Counted from the first letter of the stretch, positions 24,836 to 35,601 are shown. The stretch is 61,329 bases of DNA from Mesorhizobium ciceri WSM4083 (GCF_000519305.1 NZ_KI912610.1:271338-332666); one strand, 5' to 3'. Notes: generated from the letters alone by a model not told the origin. Program-made: numbers and translations.

Positions 24836-24946
24836 CGGACTTCCTCCAACAGCATTCATCCCGCACCATGTAGAGTGAGGCGGGATGAATTTCACTATCG
24901 GTCCTTGGCGCAGCGGGCAAGGGCGGCGTCCCATGGCCGGACGAGC

Positions 24947-25639
24947 TTACTTGTGCGACAGCGCCTCCAGCGCCTCGGCGGCGGCTTCGAGGATGGCGAT
25001 CGCCTCGGCCTGCTTGTCGGCCGGGGCGTCGACAAAGTCGCCCAGAGCCGCGCGCAGCCGGTGGCGGACTGCGCGGAATTCGTCGCGCGCTTCCGAACGA
25101 TCCCCGCGGCCGCCACGACGCCCGCCCTCTTCGCTCTCGTCGTTCCAGCCGAACCAGTCGCGCGCCTTGGCCATTTTGCGGCCGAAGCGCTCGAGATGGT
25201 CGAGCACGCCGTCGATCATCTCGCGGTTGTCAGCGAGATGCGCCTGGCCCGCTTCGGTGATCGAAAACACCTTCTTGTTGCCGTCGGCGGCGGAGGCGGC
25301 ATAGCCGGCCTCTTCCAGGAAGGTCAGGGTCGGGTAGACCACGCCCGGGCTCGGGCTGTAGATGCCGCTGGTGCGCTCTTCCAGGGCCTTGATGATGTCG
25401 TAGCCGTGGCGCGGTGCCTCGGCCAGCAGCGACAGCGTGATCAGCTTGAGGTCGCCATCGGCCAGCATGCGCCCGGCGCGGAACATGTCGCCCGGGCCGC
25501 CGCGTCCACCGCCACGACCGCCATGTCCGAACGGGCCGAAGCCGCCGCCCCCTCTGCCACCAAATTTGCCGCCGAATTTGCCGGCCATGTGCATGAACAT
25601 GCGTTCGCCGAAATGGTTGTTCCCAAAATGTTTGTGCAT
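24947..25639 (-). CDS. PadR-family regulator with His/Gly-rich N terminus
   Basis: The 230-residue protein begins at ATG 25639 after AAGGAG. Residues 1-55 are rich in Gly, His, Phe and Met and contain metal-ligand-like residues. The PadR winged helix starts at MLADGDLKLITLSLLAEAPR and includes HGYDIIKALEERTSGIYSPS with TLTFLEEAGY. The C-terminal part is helical with an Arg/Gly segment. Proteins of this type often repress their own gene or a nearby exporter. Two matching sites upstream suggest autoregulation. Confidence 0.9.
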   Translation of the reverse strand: MHKHFGNNHFGERMFMHMAGKFGGKFGGRGGGGFGPFGHGGRGGGRGGPGDMFRAGRMLADGDLKLITLSLLAEAPRHGYDIIKALEERTSGIYSPSPGVVYPTLTFLEEAGYAASAADGNKKVFSITEAGQAHLADNREMIDGVLDHLERFGRKMAKARDWFGWNDESEEGGRRGGRGDRSEARDEFRAVRHRLRAALGDFVDAPADKQAEAIAILEAAAEALEALSHK

Positions 25640-25657
25640 CGATTGCTCCTTGAGTTG

Positions 25658-25724
25658 TATCTTACGATATATCTTAATTAGGCAGGACAATCGAGAGAGT
25701 CAAGATATATCTTACGATGTATCT
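25658..25724. promoter_or_regulatory. Duplicated PadR operator
   Basis: TATCTTACGATATATCT at 25658-25674 recurs as TATCTTACGATGTATCT at 25708-25724, exactly 50 bp apart (about five helical turns), directly upstream of the PadR start. The second is embedded in the palindrome AAGATATATCTT. Such AT-rich sites in a GC-rich chromosome are typical operators; binding by this PadR is inferred. Confidence 0.7.
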
Positions 25725-25839
25725 GAATGTGGCGCCAGAGGCTTGCTTTCGCTCCGCGAGCCGGCCAGCCGATAGCGCGCACGAAAGGTCCGGAGATGTC
25801 CTCCGGACCTTTGCGCTTCTGGTCATCAATGACGAACGG

Positions 25840-26208
25840 CTACCAGCGGCCCTTGCGGCGGTTCCAGGCATGGAGAAGATCGGCGAAGCGGTCGTAGGCA
25901 AAGCGTGTCACCGGCAAGGCAACCGGATTGCCGAACACCATCGCCAGCCAGCCTTCGCCCGGCGTGACCTTCCACACGGCGATGGCAACGTCGGCGCCGA
26001 CCAGCAGCCTGCCCGCCGCATCGGTGGCGTGCAGCCGGCGGCGGATGTCCTCAAGCGACGCGCCATGTCCGGCAAGCGCTGCGGGTTCAAGATTGATGTC
26101 TCGGAACTCGATCCGCCCGGCCTTGACCGCCTCGATCAGCCGCCGCTTCTGCCTGCTGATACCGGCATCGCAGACCGGGCAGCGCGTGTTGTACCAGACG
26201 GTCAGCAT
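25840..26208 (-). CDS. DCC-family thiol-disulphide protein (DUF393)
   Basis: This 122-residue protein carries the redox motif CPVC (residues 10-13) in the setting VWYNTRCPVCDAGI, then a conserved RDINLEPA and C-terminal RFADLLHAW region characteristic of the DCC family. Its start codon immediately follows the stop of the EamA transporter gene, so the two are co-transcribed and probably translationally coupled. The substrate is unknown. Confidence 0.88.
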   Translation of the reverse strand: MLTVWYNTRCPVCDAGISRQKRRLIEAVKAGRIEFRDINLEPAALAGHGASLEDIRRRLHATDAAGRLLVGADVAIAVWKVTPGEGWLAMVFGNPVALPVTRFAYDRFADLLHAWNRRKGRW

Positions 26209-27273
26209 TTAGCCGTGGCCATGCCTGTGGTGCAGGTCGGGATAATGCGGATGCCGGTGGCGCATCGGGGCATGCCGGTGCCAGTGCGAATGCGGCTCGC
26301 TCACCGGCCCGTCATGATGGTGCTGGTGGTGCTCGTCATGCACATGGCTGTGCTCGTGTTCCAGTTCCTCATGATCGTGCTCGTGCTCATGGTGTTCCGA
26401 CAGATGCAGCCACAGGCCAACGCCCATCAGAAGTCCGGCGGCCGCAAGCTTGAGCGTGACGGCGTCACCCAGGATGGCGATTGCCAGCAACGCGCCGATG
26501 AAGGGAGCGAGCGAGTAATAGGCCCCTGTCCGCGCGGTGCCGAGATGACGCAGCGCCACGATGAACATCACCAGGCTGACCCCGATGCCGAAGAAACCGA
26601 CTGCGGCGGTCGCTGCAATGACCGACGTCGGGGGAAACAAGGCGCCGCCGGCAAGCGCCAGCCCGACATTGACGACACCCGCCACCAGCCCTTTGAGCAT
26701 GGCGATCACCACCGGGTCGGTGGCCGAGATCCTGCGCGTGAAATTGTTGTCGATCCCCCAGGCCAGACAAGCCCCTGCCACCAGCAGGGCGCCACGATTG
26801 AAGGCTACGCCCTCACCTTGCCACGACAGAAGAACGGCGCCCGCCAGAATGGCGAAGGCGCCAAACAGCAGGCGCCGGTCGACATTCTCGCGATAGACGA
26901 GCCAGGCGATCGCCATCGTCGCCAGCCCTTCCAGGTTGAGCAGCAGCGCCGAACTGGACGCCGTGTTGAGGGTCAAGCCGAACATCAGCAGCACCGGCGC
27001 GATGACGCCGCCCATGCCGATGGCCAGCGCCAGCCAGGGAATATCCCCGGCGGTCAGTTGCGCCTCCCCGGCCGCGGCCTGCCTGCCCCGAAGCAGGCGG
27101 TACAGAGCCAGGCCAAGACCAGCACCGAGATAGAGCAGCCCGGCCAGCATGAAGGGATTGACGCCATCGAGCAGCAGCTTGCTGAGCGGCGGCGTCGCCC
27201 CGAACAGGACGGCCGAGCCAAGCGCGAGCGGCACGCCGGGCCACAGATGCGAATGAGAATGCGGTTCGGACAT
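26209..27273 (-). CDS. EamA/DMT transporter with histidine-rich tail
   Basis: The 354-residue protein has ten hydrophobic segments forming two EamA repeats. The first begins PLALGSAVLFGATPPLSKLL and the second starts around GAVLLSWQG...GACLAWGIDNN. After the last helix (about residue 285) there is a hydrophilic tail of some 70 residues with about 30 histidines interleaved with Asp and Glu, such as HEHEHDHEELEHEHSHVHDE. The tail suggests metal binding, and the protein may export a metal or metal-linked metabolite; that function is not known for the family. The DCC gene follows directly. Confidence 0.87.
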   Translation of the reverse strand: MSEPHSHSHLWPGVPLALGSAVLFGATPPLSKLLLDGVNPFMLAGLLYLGAGLGLALYRLLRGRQAAAGEAQLTAGDIPWLALAIGMGGVIAPVLLMFGLTLNTASSSALLLNLEGLATMAIAWLVYRENVDRRLLFGAFAILAGAVLLSWQGEGVAFNRGALLVAGACLAWGIDNNFTRRISATDPVVIAMLKGLVAGVVNVGLALAGGALFPPTSVIAATAAVGFFGIGVSLVMFIVALRHLGTARTGAYYSLAPFIGALLAIAILGDAVTLKLAAAGLLMGVGLWLHLSEHHEHEHDHEELEHEHSHVHDEHHQHHHDGPVSEPHSHWHRHAPMRHRHPHYPDLHHRHGHG

Positions 27274-27338
27274 GGCTGTATCCTAGCGCACGTTAGCCAA
27301 AGGTGGCGACGCGCTTCACGCGCTGTTTCGTCACGGCT

Positions 27339-27632
27339 CTACCCGAGCGAGGTGATGATCTCGCGGTAGGCTAATTCGGGAAAGGCCTTCAGCGTCCGCG
27401 TCCTCACATTACCCGCTGCCGCCAGCATCAGCGAGAAGCGCGCCAGCACCGCGTCGTCAGGCGCTTCGACCACCGCCACCATGTCGTATTCGCCCATGGT
27501 CAGGTAAAACGCCTTGAACGATCCGCCCATGTCTCCCAGCTGCCTCCTGGCGGCGTCGAGCCGCTTCGGTGACTCGCGCACGTTTCTGGCACCCTGCTCC
27601 GTCCAGTTCATCAGCACGATGTAGCTTGTCAT
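27339..27632 (-). CDS. GYD domain protein
   Basis: The 97-residue protein starts at MTSYIVLMNW (27632) after GGAGGGAGG. It shows the GYD-domain features GARNVRESPKRLDAAR, FYLTMGEYDMVAVVEAPDD and the C-terminal TLKAFPELAYREII. GYD proteins are small ferredoxin-like folds with uncertain function. A previously longer reading frame upstream to 27710 lacks a site and is rejected. Confidence 0.85.
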   Translation of the reverse strand: MTSYIVLMNWTEQGARNVRESPKRLDAARRQLGDMGGSFKAFYLTMGEYDMVAVVEAPDDAVLARFSLMLAAAGNVRTRTLKAFPELAYREIITSLG

Positions 27633-27766
27633 GGCACACCTCCCTCCGGGGCCACGGAGCACGGCGGCTTCGCCGGGGCGGGCATCCGGGTTGTCGCCCA
27701 GAAAATGCATCCGACACCGAAATTATCCTACCGAAGGGCCTCGCCCGCAAGAGTGCGTCCCACAAC

Positions 27767-27792
27767 AAAAAAAGGGCGCCATCGGCGCCCTT
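27767..27792 (-). terminator. rpoD intrinsic terminator
   Basis: Read on the minus strand, AAGGGCGCC-GAT-GGCGCCCTT is followed by a run of T, 23 bp beyond the rpoD stop at 27815. Confidence 0.88.
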
Positions 27793-27814
27793 GAACTCTT
27801 TGCATTGGTAAGTC

Positions 27815-29836
<2,022 letters not shown>

Positions 29837-30259
29837 AGTCTTTATCTTCTCCTAGCGGCCGAACTTCAAAGCCGCGTAAGCTGTCGGACCAGTCAAATCG
29901 GATGCGCTCGCTTATGAAACGCGCTTCACCGGGCCAGTAACTGCATCAACTCGTTTCGTTTGGTGTATGTCGTTGCCCAAATCGGGTTTCCCCTTTTGGG
30001 CGACATGCATTAAGTCCAGATTAACCCTGATATCTGTGGCAGGCGGGCTGCCTGTCCAGTGACCAGTACCTCACATCGCTTGTTTTCCCGTGACGCGGGT
30101 TCGGGTTAACGTTTCGAATCGTCCTGATTCCGCCAATCTGCCAGAAGGTCAAGCGCCTCTCGCATGATTCGCATGAAAAAAGCGAATCAATTACCCGACT
30201 TAGCCCGTTACGCGCCATTTGGACGCGCAACGACGCTTTCTCAATTCACTCGCTTCCAA
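29837..30259. other. dnaG-rpoD intergenic region
   Basis: This 423-bp region must hold the rpoD promoter and any heat-shock promoter. A hairpin GATTCGC/GCGAATC with an A-rich loop (30166-30188) lies about 70 bp downstream of the dnaG stop and may slow read-through. A sequence TCTTCTCCTAGCG lies just upstream of rpoD and is its ribosome-binding site region on the minus strand. No other gene is seen. Confidence 0.5.
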
Positions 30260-32200
30260 CTAAGCTCGCCCTGCCCTGCCCGAGGAGACGCCAAACCCTT
30301 CGATCAGCGCTTCCGTGGCCTGCACATCCTGGAATTGCGCCTGAATTTCGATCAGGTGCCGGTAGTTTTCGTCTGTGGGATCGGTGGCGAGCGCCGCTTC
30401 CGCCTGTTTCAGTTCCTTATGTAAGGTGCGCGCGCTGCGCTGCAAGTGCAGCGCCTGGCTGAAAGCATCGCGGGCATCTTCAAGGGCGGCGGTCTCCAGC
30501 GCCGGCCATTGCCGCATTCGCCGGATCAGCCCGACGGCCCGCTCCCAGATCTCGGCGCAGCCGGCGCGTTCGATCGTCGCAATCACGGCCTGCCGGTCAT
30601 TGGCCATGTCATGCGCCATTGCGTCGAGGATTGCCGCATGCAGCCGCCTCAGATCGGAGTTGGCGAGATCGAGGAACTCGATATGGGCGAAATTCTCGTC
30701 GATCAGCGCCGGATGGTTGATCAGCGCGACGATGATCGTCGCCTCGCGCACCGACATCCCCTCGCCGCCGCGTTTGACCAAAGCCGACTGGCCGAGGCTT
30801 TCGGTGATCGCCATGCGGCCGCTGCCGGCCTTGGCGAACTGCCCGCCGGGCGCGGCCGTCTTGCCCTGGCCCTGTTTCCAGTCCTGCCCCTGGCGACCTT
30901 GCCGGGCACTGCGCTGCGAGCCGAAGAAGCTCAGCACACGCTCCCGCATCTCCTGCTGGTAGTGGTAGCGCAGGCTTTCGTCGCGGATGCGGCTGGTCAG
31001 TTCGCGCAGCGTCTTCTCGAGCTCGGCCCGCCGCTCCGGCGTATCGAAGACGCCGCCCGCCGTCTCCCGCATCCACAAAAGGTCGACCAGCGGCCGCGCC
31101 TCGGCCAGAACGCGACGAAATGCATCCGGTCCTTCGGCCTTGACCAGATCGTCGGGATCCTTGCCTTCCGGCAGCAGCGCGAAACGCGCCGAGCGGCCGG
31201 CCTGCACAGACGGCAGCGCCATATCGGCGGCCCGCCACGCTGCCTTCAGCCCGGCCTTGTCGCCGTCGAAGCACAGCATCGGCTCCGGCGCCATGCGCCA
31301 CAGCAGTTCGAGCTGGTTCTCGGTAAGCGCGGTGCCGAGCGGCGCCACGACATTCTCGAAGCCGGCCTGCGCCAGCGCGATCACGTCCATATAACCTTCG
31401 ACGGCGATGACCGTGCCGCCCTTGGCCAAGGCCTTGCGGGCGCGGGCGAAATTATAGAGCACATTGCCCTTGTGGAAGAGCTCGGTGTCAGGCGAGTTCA
31501 TGTATTTGGCCAGCGCATCGGGCTGTAGCGCGCGGCCGCCAAAGGCGATGATCTTGCCCCTGGAATCCGGGATGGGGAACATGATGCGGTCACGGAACCA
31601 GTCATAGGAAACCGGAATGTCGTCGCCGTGGCGCACCAGTCCGCAGGCCTCGATATCGGCTTTCGGCACGCCCTTGGCGGCGAGATGCTCCTTCAGCGCA
31701 TTGCGGCTGTCGGGCGCAAAACCGAGCCGGAACGATTGCTGCGTCGCCGGCGTCAGTCCGCGGTCGCGCAGATAGGCACGCGCCTTGGCACCTTCCGGCC
31801 CTTGCAGTCGCTCCTGGAAGAAGGCGGTCGCCATCTCCATGACGTCGGTCAGGCTGGCGCGTTCCTTTTCGCGCCGCTCCTCCTGCGCATCGCGAACCGG
31901 CATCGGCACACCGGCCATGTCGGCGATCTTTTCGACCGCTTCGGGAAAGCTCATCCCATCGAGTTCGGTGAGGAACTTGAAATGATCGCCCGAAACCGAA
32001 CAGCCGAAACAGTGGTAGCGGCCCTTCTTGTCCTCGCAGTGGAAGGATGGGCTCTTCTCGCCATGAAACGGGCAGCACGCCCAATAGTCGCCGCGTGGCG
32101 CGTTGGTCTTCTTGCGATCCCACGCAACGCGCTGGCCGATCACCGATGAAATCGGCACGCGGTCGCGTATCTCGTCGAGGAAGGCGGGTGGAAAGCGCAT
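30260..32200 (-). CDS. dnaG: DNA primase
   Basis: The 646-residue primase has the CHC2 zinc-binding domain (CCPFHGEKSPSF then YHCFGC, residues about 41-66), the catalytic core with a TOPRIM fold (VIAVEGYMDVIALAQAG near 265 and MLCFDGDKAGLKA near 310) and a C-terminal DnaB-binding domain. A basic Gly/Gln-rich linker with GRQGQDWKQGQGKTAAPGGQ separates the last two. It lays down RNA primers at the fork. It is upstream of rpoD, a widespread gene order. Confidence 0.97.
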   Translation of the reverse strand: MRFPPAFLDEIRDRVPISSVIGQRVAWDRKKTNAPRGDYWACCPFHGEKSPSFHCEDKKGRYHCFGCSVSGDHFKFLTELDGMSFPEAVEKIADMAGVPMPVRDAQEERREKERASLTDVMEMATAFFQERLQGPEGAKARAYLRDRGLTPATQQSFRLGFAPDSRNALKEHLAAKGVPKADIEACGLVRHGDDIPVSYDWFRDRIMFPIPDSRGKIIAFGGRALQPDALAKYMNSPDTELFHKGNVLYNFARARKALAKGGTVIAVEGYMDVIALAQAGFENVVAPLGTALTENQLELLWRMAPEPMLCFDGDKAGLKAAWRAADMALPSVQAGRSARFALLPEGKDPDDLVKAEGPDAFRRVLAEARPLVDLLWMRETAGGVFDTPERRAELEKTLRELTSRIRDESLRYHYQQEMRERVLSFFGSQRSARQGRQGQDWKQGQGKTAAPGGQFAKAGSGRMAITESLGQSALVKRGGEGMSVREATIIVALINHPALIDENFAHIEFLDLANSDLRRLHAAILDAMAHDMANDRQAVIATIERAGCAEIWERAVGLIRRMRQWPALETAALEDARDAFSQALHLQRSARTLHKELKQAEAALATDPTDENYRHLIEIQAQFQDVQATEALIEGFGVSSGRAGRA

Positions 32201-32304
32201 CGGGGAACTCGTTTCCCGATTATATAATCATAGCCGCGAATTCCGACGACCCTTAATGCGGGCCATACCCGGTTTCCACAGGCAAAAGAGGCCTTGCCGG
32301 TCGA

Positions 32305-32670
32305 TCAGTCGCCTTCGTCGACCAGATTCTCGACCGGCAGTTCAAGCGCGCGAGCCAGTCGCAGCCAAAGCGCGACATCCCCTCCACGCTTTCCGTTCTC
32401 GATCTCGGAAAGATAGTTCTGCGTCACTCCGACGGATGCAGAAAGAACAGCCTGGGTCTGTTTGCGATATCTGCGCCAGAAGGCGAGCGGAGAGACCGCC
32501 GCGACAAGAGCCCGCGCCTCATCCGGAGTAAGCCCGGGAATCTGGCCTGCGCGAAAGCTGCCCAGCGCCTGCGCGTGATCCAGTGATTCCCGAAGTGCAT
32601 CCAGCTCACTGCGTGGCAGGATGGCCAGTTCCTCGCCGCCTGGCGTCGTGACATAGGCAACGTTGTTCAT
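32305..32670 (-). CDS. XRE-family antitoxin of a RelE-type TA pair
   Basis: This 121-residue protein has an N-terminal dimerisation-like part (ILPRSELDALRESLDHAQAL) and a C-terminal XRE HTH (FWRRYRKQTQAVLSASVGVT then YLSEIENGKRGG, about 63-95). Such fusions serve as antitoxins, binding the toxin and the promoter. The ATG begins 12 bp after the stop of the broken toxin gene, so both form one operon with the toxin first. Its own reading frame is intact. Confidence 0.85.
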   Translation of the reverse strand: MNNVAYVTTPGGEELAILPRSELDALRESLDHAQALGSFRAGQIPGLTPDEARALVAAVSPLAFWRRYRKQTQAVLSASVGVTQNYLSEIENGKRGGDVALWLRLARALELPVENLVDEGD

Positions 32671-32682
32671 CTTGGCATCCCT

Positions 32683-32950
32683 TCAATCATAAACCGGTCC
32701 GCGCGGCCCGATCCTGGTGACGATGATCTCTTGATCCGTTTCCTCGAACACCACACGATAGTCACCCCCCTCAAACGCAGAGCGGTCGAGCCTTGCAAGG
32801 CCTTGACCATGTTTGCAAGGCTGCTCGGGTCTTTGGCGCGTATGCTTCTATCTTCGACAGAATTCTCTCGGCATCCGCCCGATGCTTTCGCAGCGCCTTG
32901 GCAGCCAGAGGGAGAAGAATGAGCCGCCTCACTCCTAGAATATCGCACAT
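32683..32950 (-). pseudogene. RelE/ParE-type toxin, broken by two frameshifts
   Basis: From ATG 32950 the frame reads MCDILGVRRLILLPLAAKAL, then RKHRADAERILSKIEAYA. It then breaks; KDPSSLANMVKALQGSTALR continues in a second frame, and after a run of six G near 32767 the remainder GDYRVVFEETDQEIIVTRIG and PRGPVYD stop lies in a third. Joined, these segments give a full RelE/ParE toxin of about 88 residues. Each break is repaired by adding one base, one in a G-run. It could be a pseudogene or, less likely, two sequencing errors or programmed slippage. Confidence 0.8.
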
Positions 32951-32961
32951 TGTGATATTCT
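32937..32961. promoter_or_regulatory. Toxin-antitoxin operator centred on the toxin start
   Basis: AGAATATCGCA-CAT-TGTGATATTCT is a 25-bp palindrome with one mismatch. Its centre CAT is the toxin ATG on the minus strand. It is a likely antitoxin binding site overlapping the promoter and start codon. Confidence 0.6.
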
Positions 32962-33010
32962 CGACAAGCCGATTCAGACTTCACATTTGCGGTGAATTGG
33001 CCGCGGACAG

Positions 33011-33043
33011 CAAAAAGGAGGCGGCCTTTGCGGGCCGCCTCCT
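33011..33043 (-). terminator. Intrinsic terminator after the RcnB-like gene
   Basis: On the minus strand AAGGAGGCGGCC pairs with GGCCGCCTCCTT across a six-base loop and is followed by T5. It lies 27 bp beyond the RcnB-like stop. Confidence 0.88.
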
Positions 33044-33069
33044 TCCGGGTTCAGCACATGCCTGGAGGC

Positions 33070-33450
33070 TTAATGCGCGGCAAGCGTACCGAAGATGACG
33101 CCGGAGAGGATGCCGACCAGCACATAGTCGTTGCCGACGCGGATCCATTCCTGGCCGCGGCCGGGGCGATGCAGGCCGTAGCGGCCGTAGTCGCGGACCG
33201 GCCGGTGCTGTCTCCAGCCGGAATATTTCTGGCCATTGCGCCAGTTGTTACGCTTCACCACGACCTTCTTATGGATGACGCGCTTCTGGATGATGCGCTT
33301 CTTGACATCCCTGTTGGTGGGCTTTTGCCAATCGACCTGGCTGTAGTTCGACTGCGGAGCGTTCGGTGCATTCAGCGGTGCGGCCTGGCCGGTGAGCGAC
33401 GTGGCGGCCAGCATCGAGAAAGCGAGGGCGGAAAGGACAATGCGTTTCAT
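33070..33450 (-). CDS. RcnB-family periplasmic protein
   Basis: The 126-residue protein starts at MKRIVLSALAFSML (33450) with a signal peptide ending near GQA. The basic middle (DVKKRIIQKRVIHKKVVVKR) leads to an RcnB-like end: GRYGLHRPGRGQEWIRVGND and YVLVGILSGVIFGTLA with a hydrophobic C-terminal stretch. RcnB of E. coli affects nickel/cobalt homeostasis, but many relatives are uncharacterised. A weak AAGGAGACTTCTC-type site lies upstream. The gene is alone, with its own terminator. Confidence 0.85.
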   Translation of the reverse strand: MKRIVLSALAFSMLAATSLTGQAAPLNAPNAPQSNYSQVDWQKPTNRDVKKRIIQKRVIHKKVVVKRNNWRNGQKYSGWRQHRPVRDYGRYGLHRPGRGQEWIRVGNDYVLVGILSGVIFGTLAAH

Positions 33451-33837
33451 GAGAAGTCTCCTTGGTTGTCGATGCCCAGGGAATAGCGGGCCACCTATGA
33501 ACCGAAACTGAACGCACGCATTACAATTGTGTAATGAATTCCTTGATTTATCCAAGGGAGCTGAACATCGTCGCAAACGCCTAAGCCAGCACATATGGCA
33601 AACCGGACGATCCCTCGCCTCGCGCGTGCCCCGCAATGCAACCATTTGCGCGTCCGTCCATTTTCCGACACCGCCCGTCGCGCGGCAGCGGCCCTTGAAA
33701 TCGACAAGATTTTATTATCCGGCTAAAATATTCAAGTTATTATAAGTCACCGCCATGAACATGATTCGTACCCTCGGTTTTCCTTCTGATCGCCACGCAA
33801 AACAGGGCAGGCGCCCTGTTTGCATGTGGGGAGCAAA
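33451..33837. other. Intergenic region upstream of the Na/Pi gene
   Basis: AT-rich patches near 33700-33755 (for example TTTTATTATCC and TTATTATAAG) probably hold promoters for the cotransporter. A perfect hairpin AACAGGGC-AGGC-GCCCTGTT (33801-33820) lies just upstream of its ribosome-binding site. No gene is seen. Confidence 0.5.
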
Positions 33838-35502
33838 ATGAGCGGGTCCGTCGTCCTTCTGCATCTGGCCGGCGCCGTGGCGCTGATGCTGTTTGCCACC
33901 CGCATGGTGAAGACCGGTGTCGAACGCGCCTATGGCGACGTGCTGCGCCATCGCCTGCGCGCCACCATGCGCAATCCGATGATGGCGGTGCTGGCCGGCA
34001 CCGGCCTCGCCATCGCCCTGCAGAGCTCCACCGCCGTCACGCTGCTGGTCGGTTCCTTTGCCGGCTCTGGCATCGTCTCTGGCGCCGCGGGTCAATTGGC
34101 AGTGCGGGGAGCCGAGATCGGCTCGGCGCTGGTGGTCAAGCTGCTGACCTTCGACCTCACCTTGCTGGTGCCTCTGTGCCTGATCACCGGCACGGTCATG
34201 TTCATGGCCACCGAGCGTCGCGACTGGCGCCAGTCCGGCCGCATCCTGGTCGGCATCGGCCTTTTGATCCTGTCGCTGGAGATGATCGGCCAGGCGTCGG
34301 AGCCGCTACGCAACAGCCAGCTCATGCCGGTCATCATCAACTACTTCTCGACCGATTCCATCACCGCCTATCTGCTGGCGGCACTGATCACCTGGCTGTT
34401 CCAGTCGAGCATCGCAGCGGTGCTGTTGATGGCGACGCTGGCAGGCCGCGGCCTGATCACGCCCGAACTCGGCGTCGTTCTCATCCTCGGCGTCAACCTC
34501 GGCTCCTCGATCATCGCGCCGATGCTGACCCGCTCGTCGAGCCCCGAGGTGCGCGTCGTGCCGATCGGCAATCTCCTGATGCGCGGTCTTGGCTCGCTGG
34601 TCATGCTGATCCTGGTCATGATCTTCAGGCCGCACTTCGCCTTTCTCGGTTCGACGGCGGCCGACCAGATCGTCAATGCCCACATCCTGTTCAATGTGCT
34701 GATCCTGCTTGCCGGCCTGCCGCTGGCAGGCTTCGTCTACCGCGCTTCGGAGAAGATCGTCGCACTTGGCACCAAGCCCGTGCCGGCCGCCTCGCTTGAC
34801 GTCGTCGAGCTGTCCGCGCTCAACGAAAGCGCGCTCGACGTGCCGAGCCAGGCGCTGGCCAATGCCACCCGCGAGGTGGTGCGGGTCTGCGAGACGATCG
34901 AGATAATGCTCAAGCGCATCATCGAGCTCTATGAAAGTGCCGACGCCGACAAGATCAAGGCGCTGGCCGCACTCGACGACCGCGTCGACCGCAAGCACGC
35001 CGCGATCAAGCTCTACCTCGCCAAGTTGACCAGGAACCCGCTGACCGAGGACGAGGCGCTGCGCTGTCAGGAACTGATCGGCGCCTGCGTCAAGCTCGAG
35101 CAGGTCGGCGACATCATCGTGCGCAACATGCTGGTGCATGTGAAGAAGAAGTTCGAGCGCGGGCTGGAATTCACCGACGAGGGCTGGGCCGAGCTGTGCG
35201 CCTTCCATGGTTCGGTGCTGGCCAATGCGCGGCTTGCCTTCAACGTTCTGGTGTCGCGCGATCCCGAGACCGCCCGCCAGTTGGTGCTGGAAAAAGACCG
35301 GCTTCGAGATCGCGAAAAGGAAACCAGCGCCAGCCATTTTGTTCGCCTGCGCGACGGCACCGCCAAGAGCGTCGAGACCAGCTCGATCCATCTCGACACC
35401 ATCCGCGACCTGAAGCAGATCAATTCGCTGCTGGCGTCGATGGCCTATCCGGTGCTCGAAGAGCGCGGTCTGCTGACGGGGTCGCGGTTGAAGGCGAGCT
35501 GA
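33838..35502 (+). CDS. Na/Pi cotransporter (NptA-like) with PhoU-like tail
   Basis: The 554-residue protein starts at ATG 33838 after GGGGAG. The first 310 residues form two inverted Na/Pi repeats, recognisable by GLAIALQSSTAVTLLVGSFA and WLFQSSIAAVLLMATLAGRG, the QSS motifs that bind phosphate and sodium. The C-terminal 230 residues are helical like PhoU (IELYESADADKIKALAALDD and LIGACVKLEQVGDIIVRNML). It probably takes up or exports phosphate in a Na+-coupled manner. It is downstream of a small hairpin that may influence translation. Confidence 0.9.
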   Translation: MSGSVVLLHLAGAVALMLFATRMVKTGVERAYGDVLRHRLRATMRNPMMAVLAGTGLAIALQSSTAVTLLVGSFAGSGIVSGAAGQLAVRGAEIGSALVVKLLTFDLTLLVPLCLITGTVMFMATERRDWRQSGRILVGIGLLILSLEMIGQASEPLRNSQLMPVIINYFSTDSITAYLLAALITWLFQSSIAAVLLMATLAGRGLITPELGVVLILGVNLGSSIIAPMLTRSSSPEVRVVPIGNLLMRGLGSLVMLILVMIFRPHFAFLGSTAADQIVNAHILFNVLILLAGLPLAGFVYRASEKIVALGTKPVPAASLDVVELSALNESALDVPSQALANATREVVRVCETIEIMLKRIIELYESADADKIKALAALDDRVDRKHAAIKLYLAKLTRNPLTEDEALRCQELIGACVKLEQVGDIIVRNMLVHVKKKFERGLEFTDEGWAELCAFHGSVLANARLAFNVLVSRDPETARQLVLEKDRLRDREKETSASHFVRLRDGTAKSVETSSIHLDTIRDLKQINSLLASMAYPVLEERGLLTGSRLKAS

Positions 35503-35514
35503 GGCGTTGAAACT

Positions 35515-35601
35515 GCCGATCTCCCGCCTCTTTGAAAGGCTGGCGGGACAGCGCCCCCCTCTGGCCTGTCGGCGATCTCCCCCACAAGGAGGGAGATCGG
35601 C
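35515..35601. repeat. Rhizobial-type mosaic palindromic element
   Basis: GCCGATCTCCC (35515-35525) is the inverse of GGGAGATCGGC (35591-35601), with a second hairpin GATCTCCC/GGGAGATC at 35574-35598. This pattern resembles the RIME-type intergenic elements of rhizobia. It lies between the cotransporter and the next MFS gene. Confidence 0.6.

Noticed and set aside
25717..27369. A 550-codon open frame antisense to the EamA and DCC genes
   Set aside because: The His-rich tail read backwards gives Met/Val-rich low complexity; the minus-strand genes have clear families.
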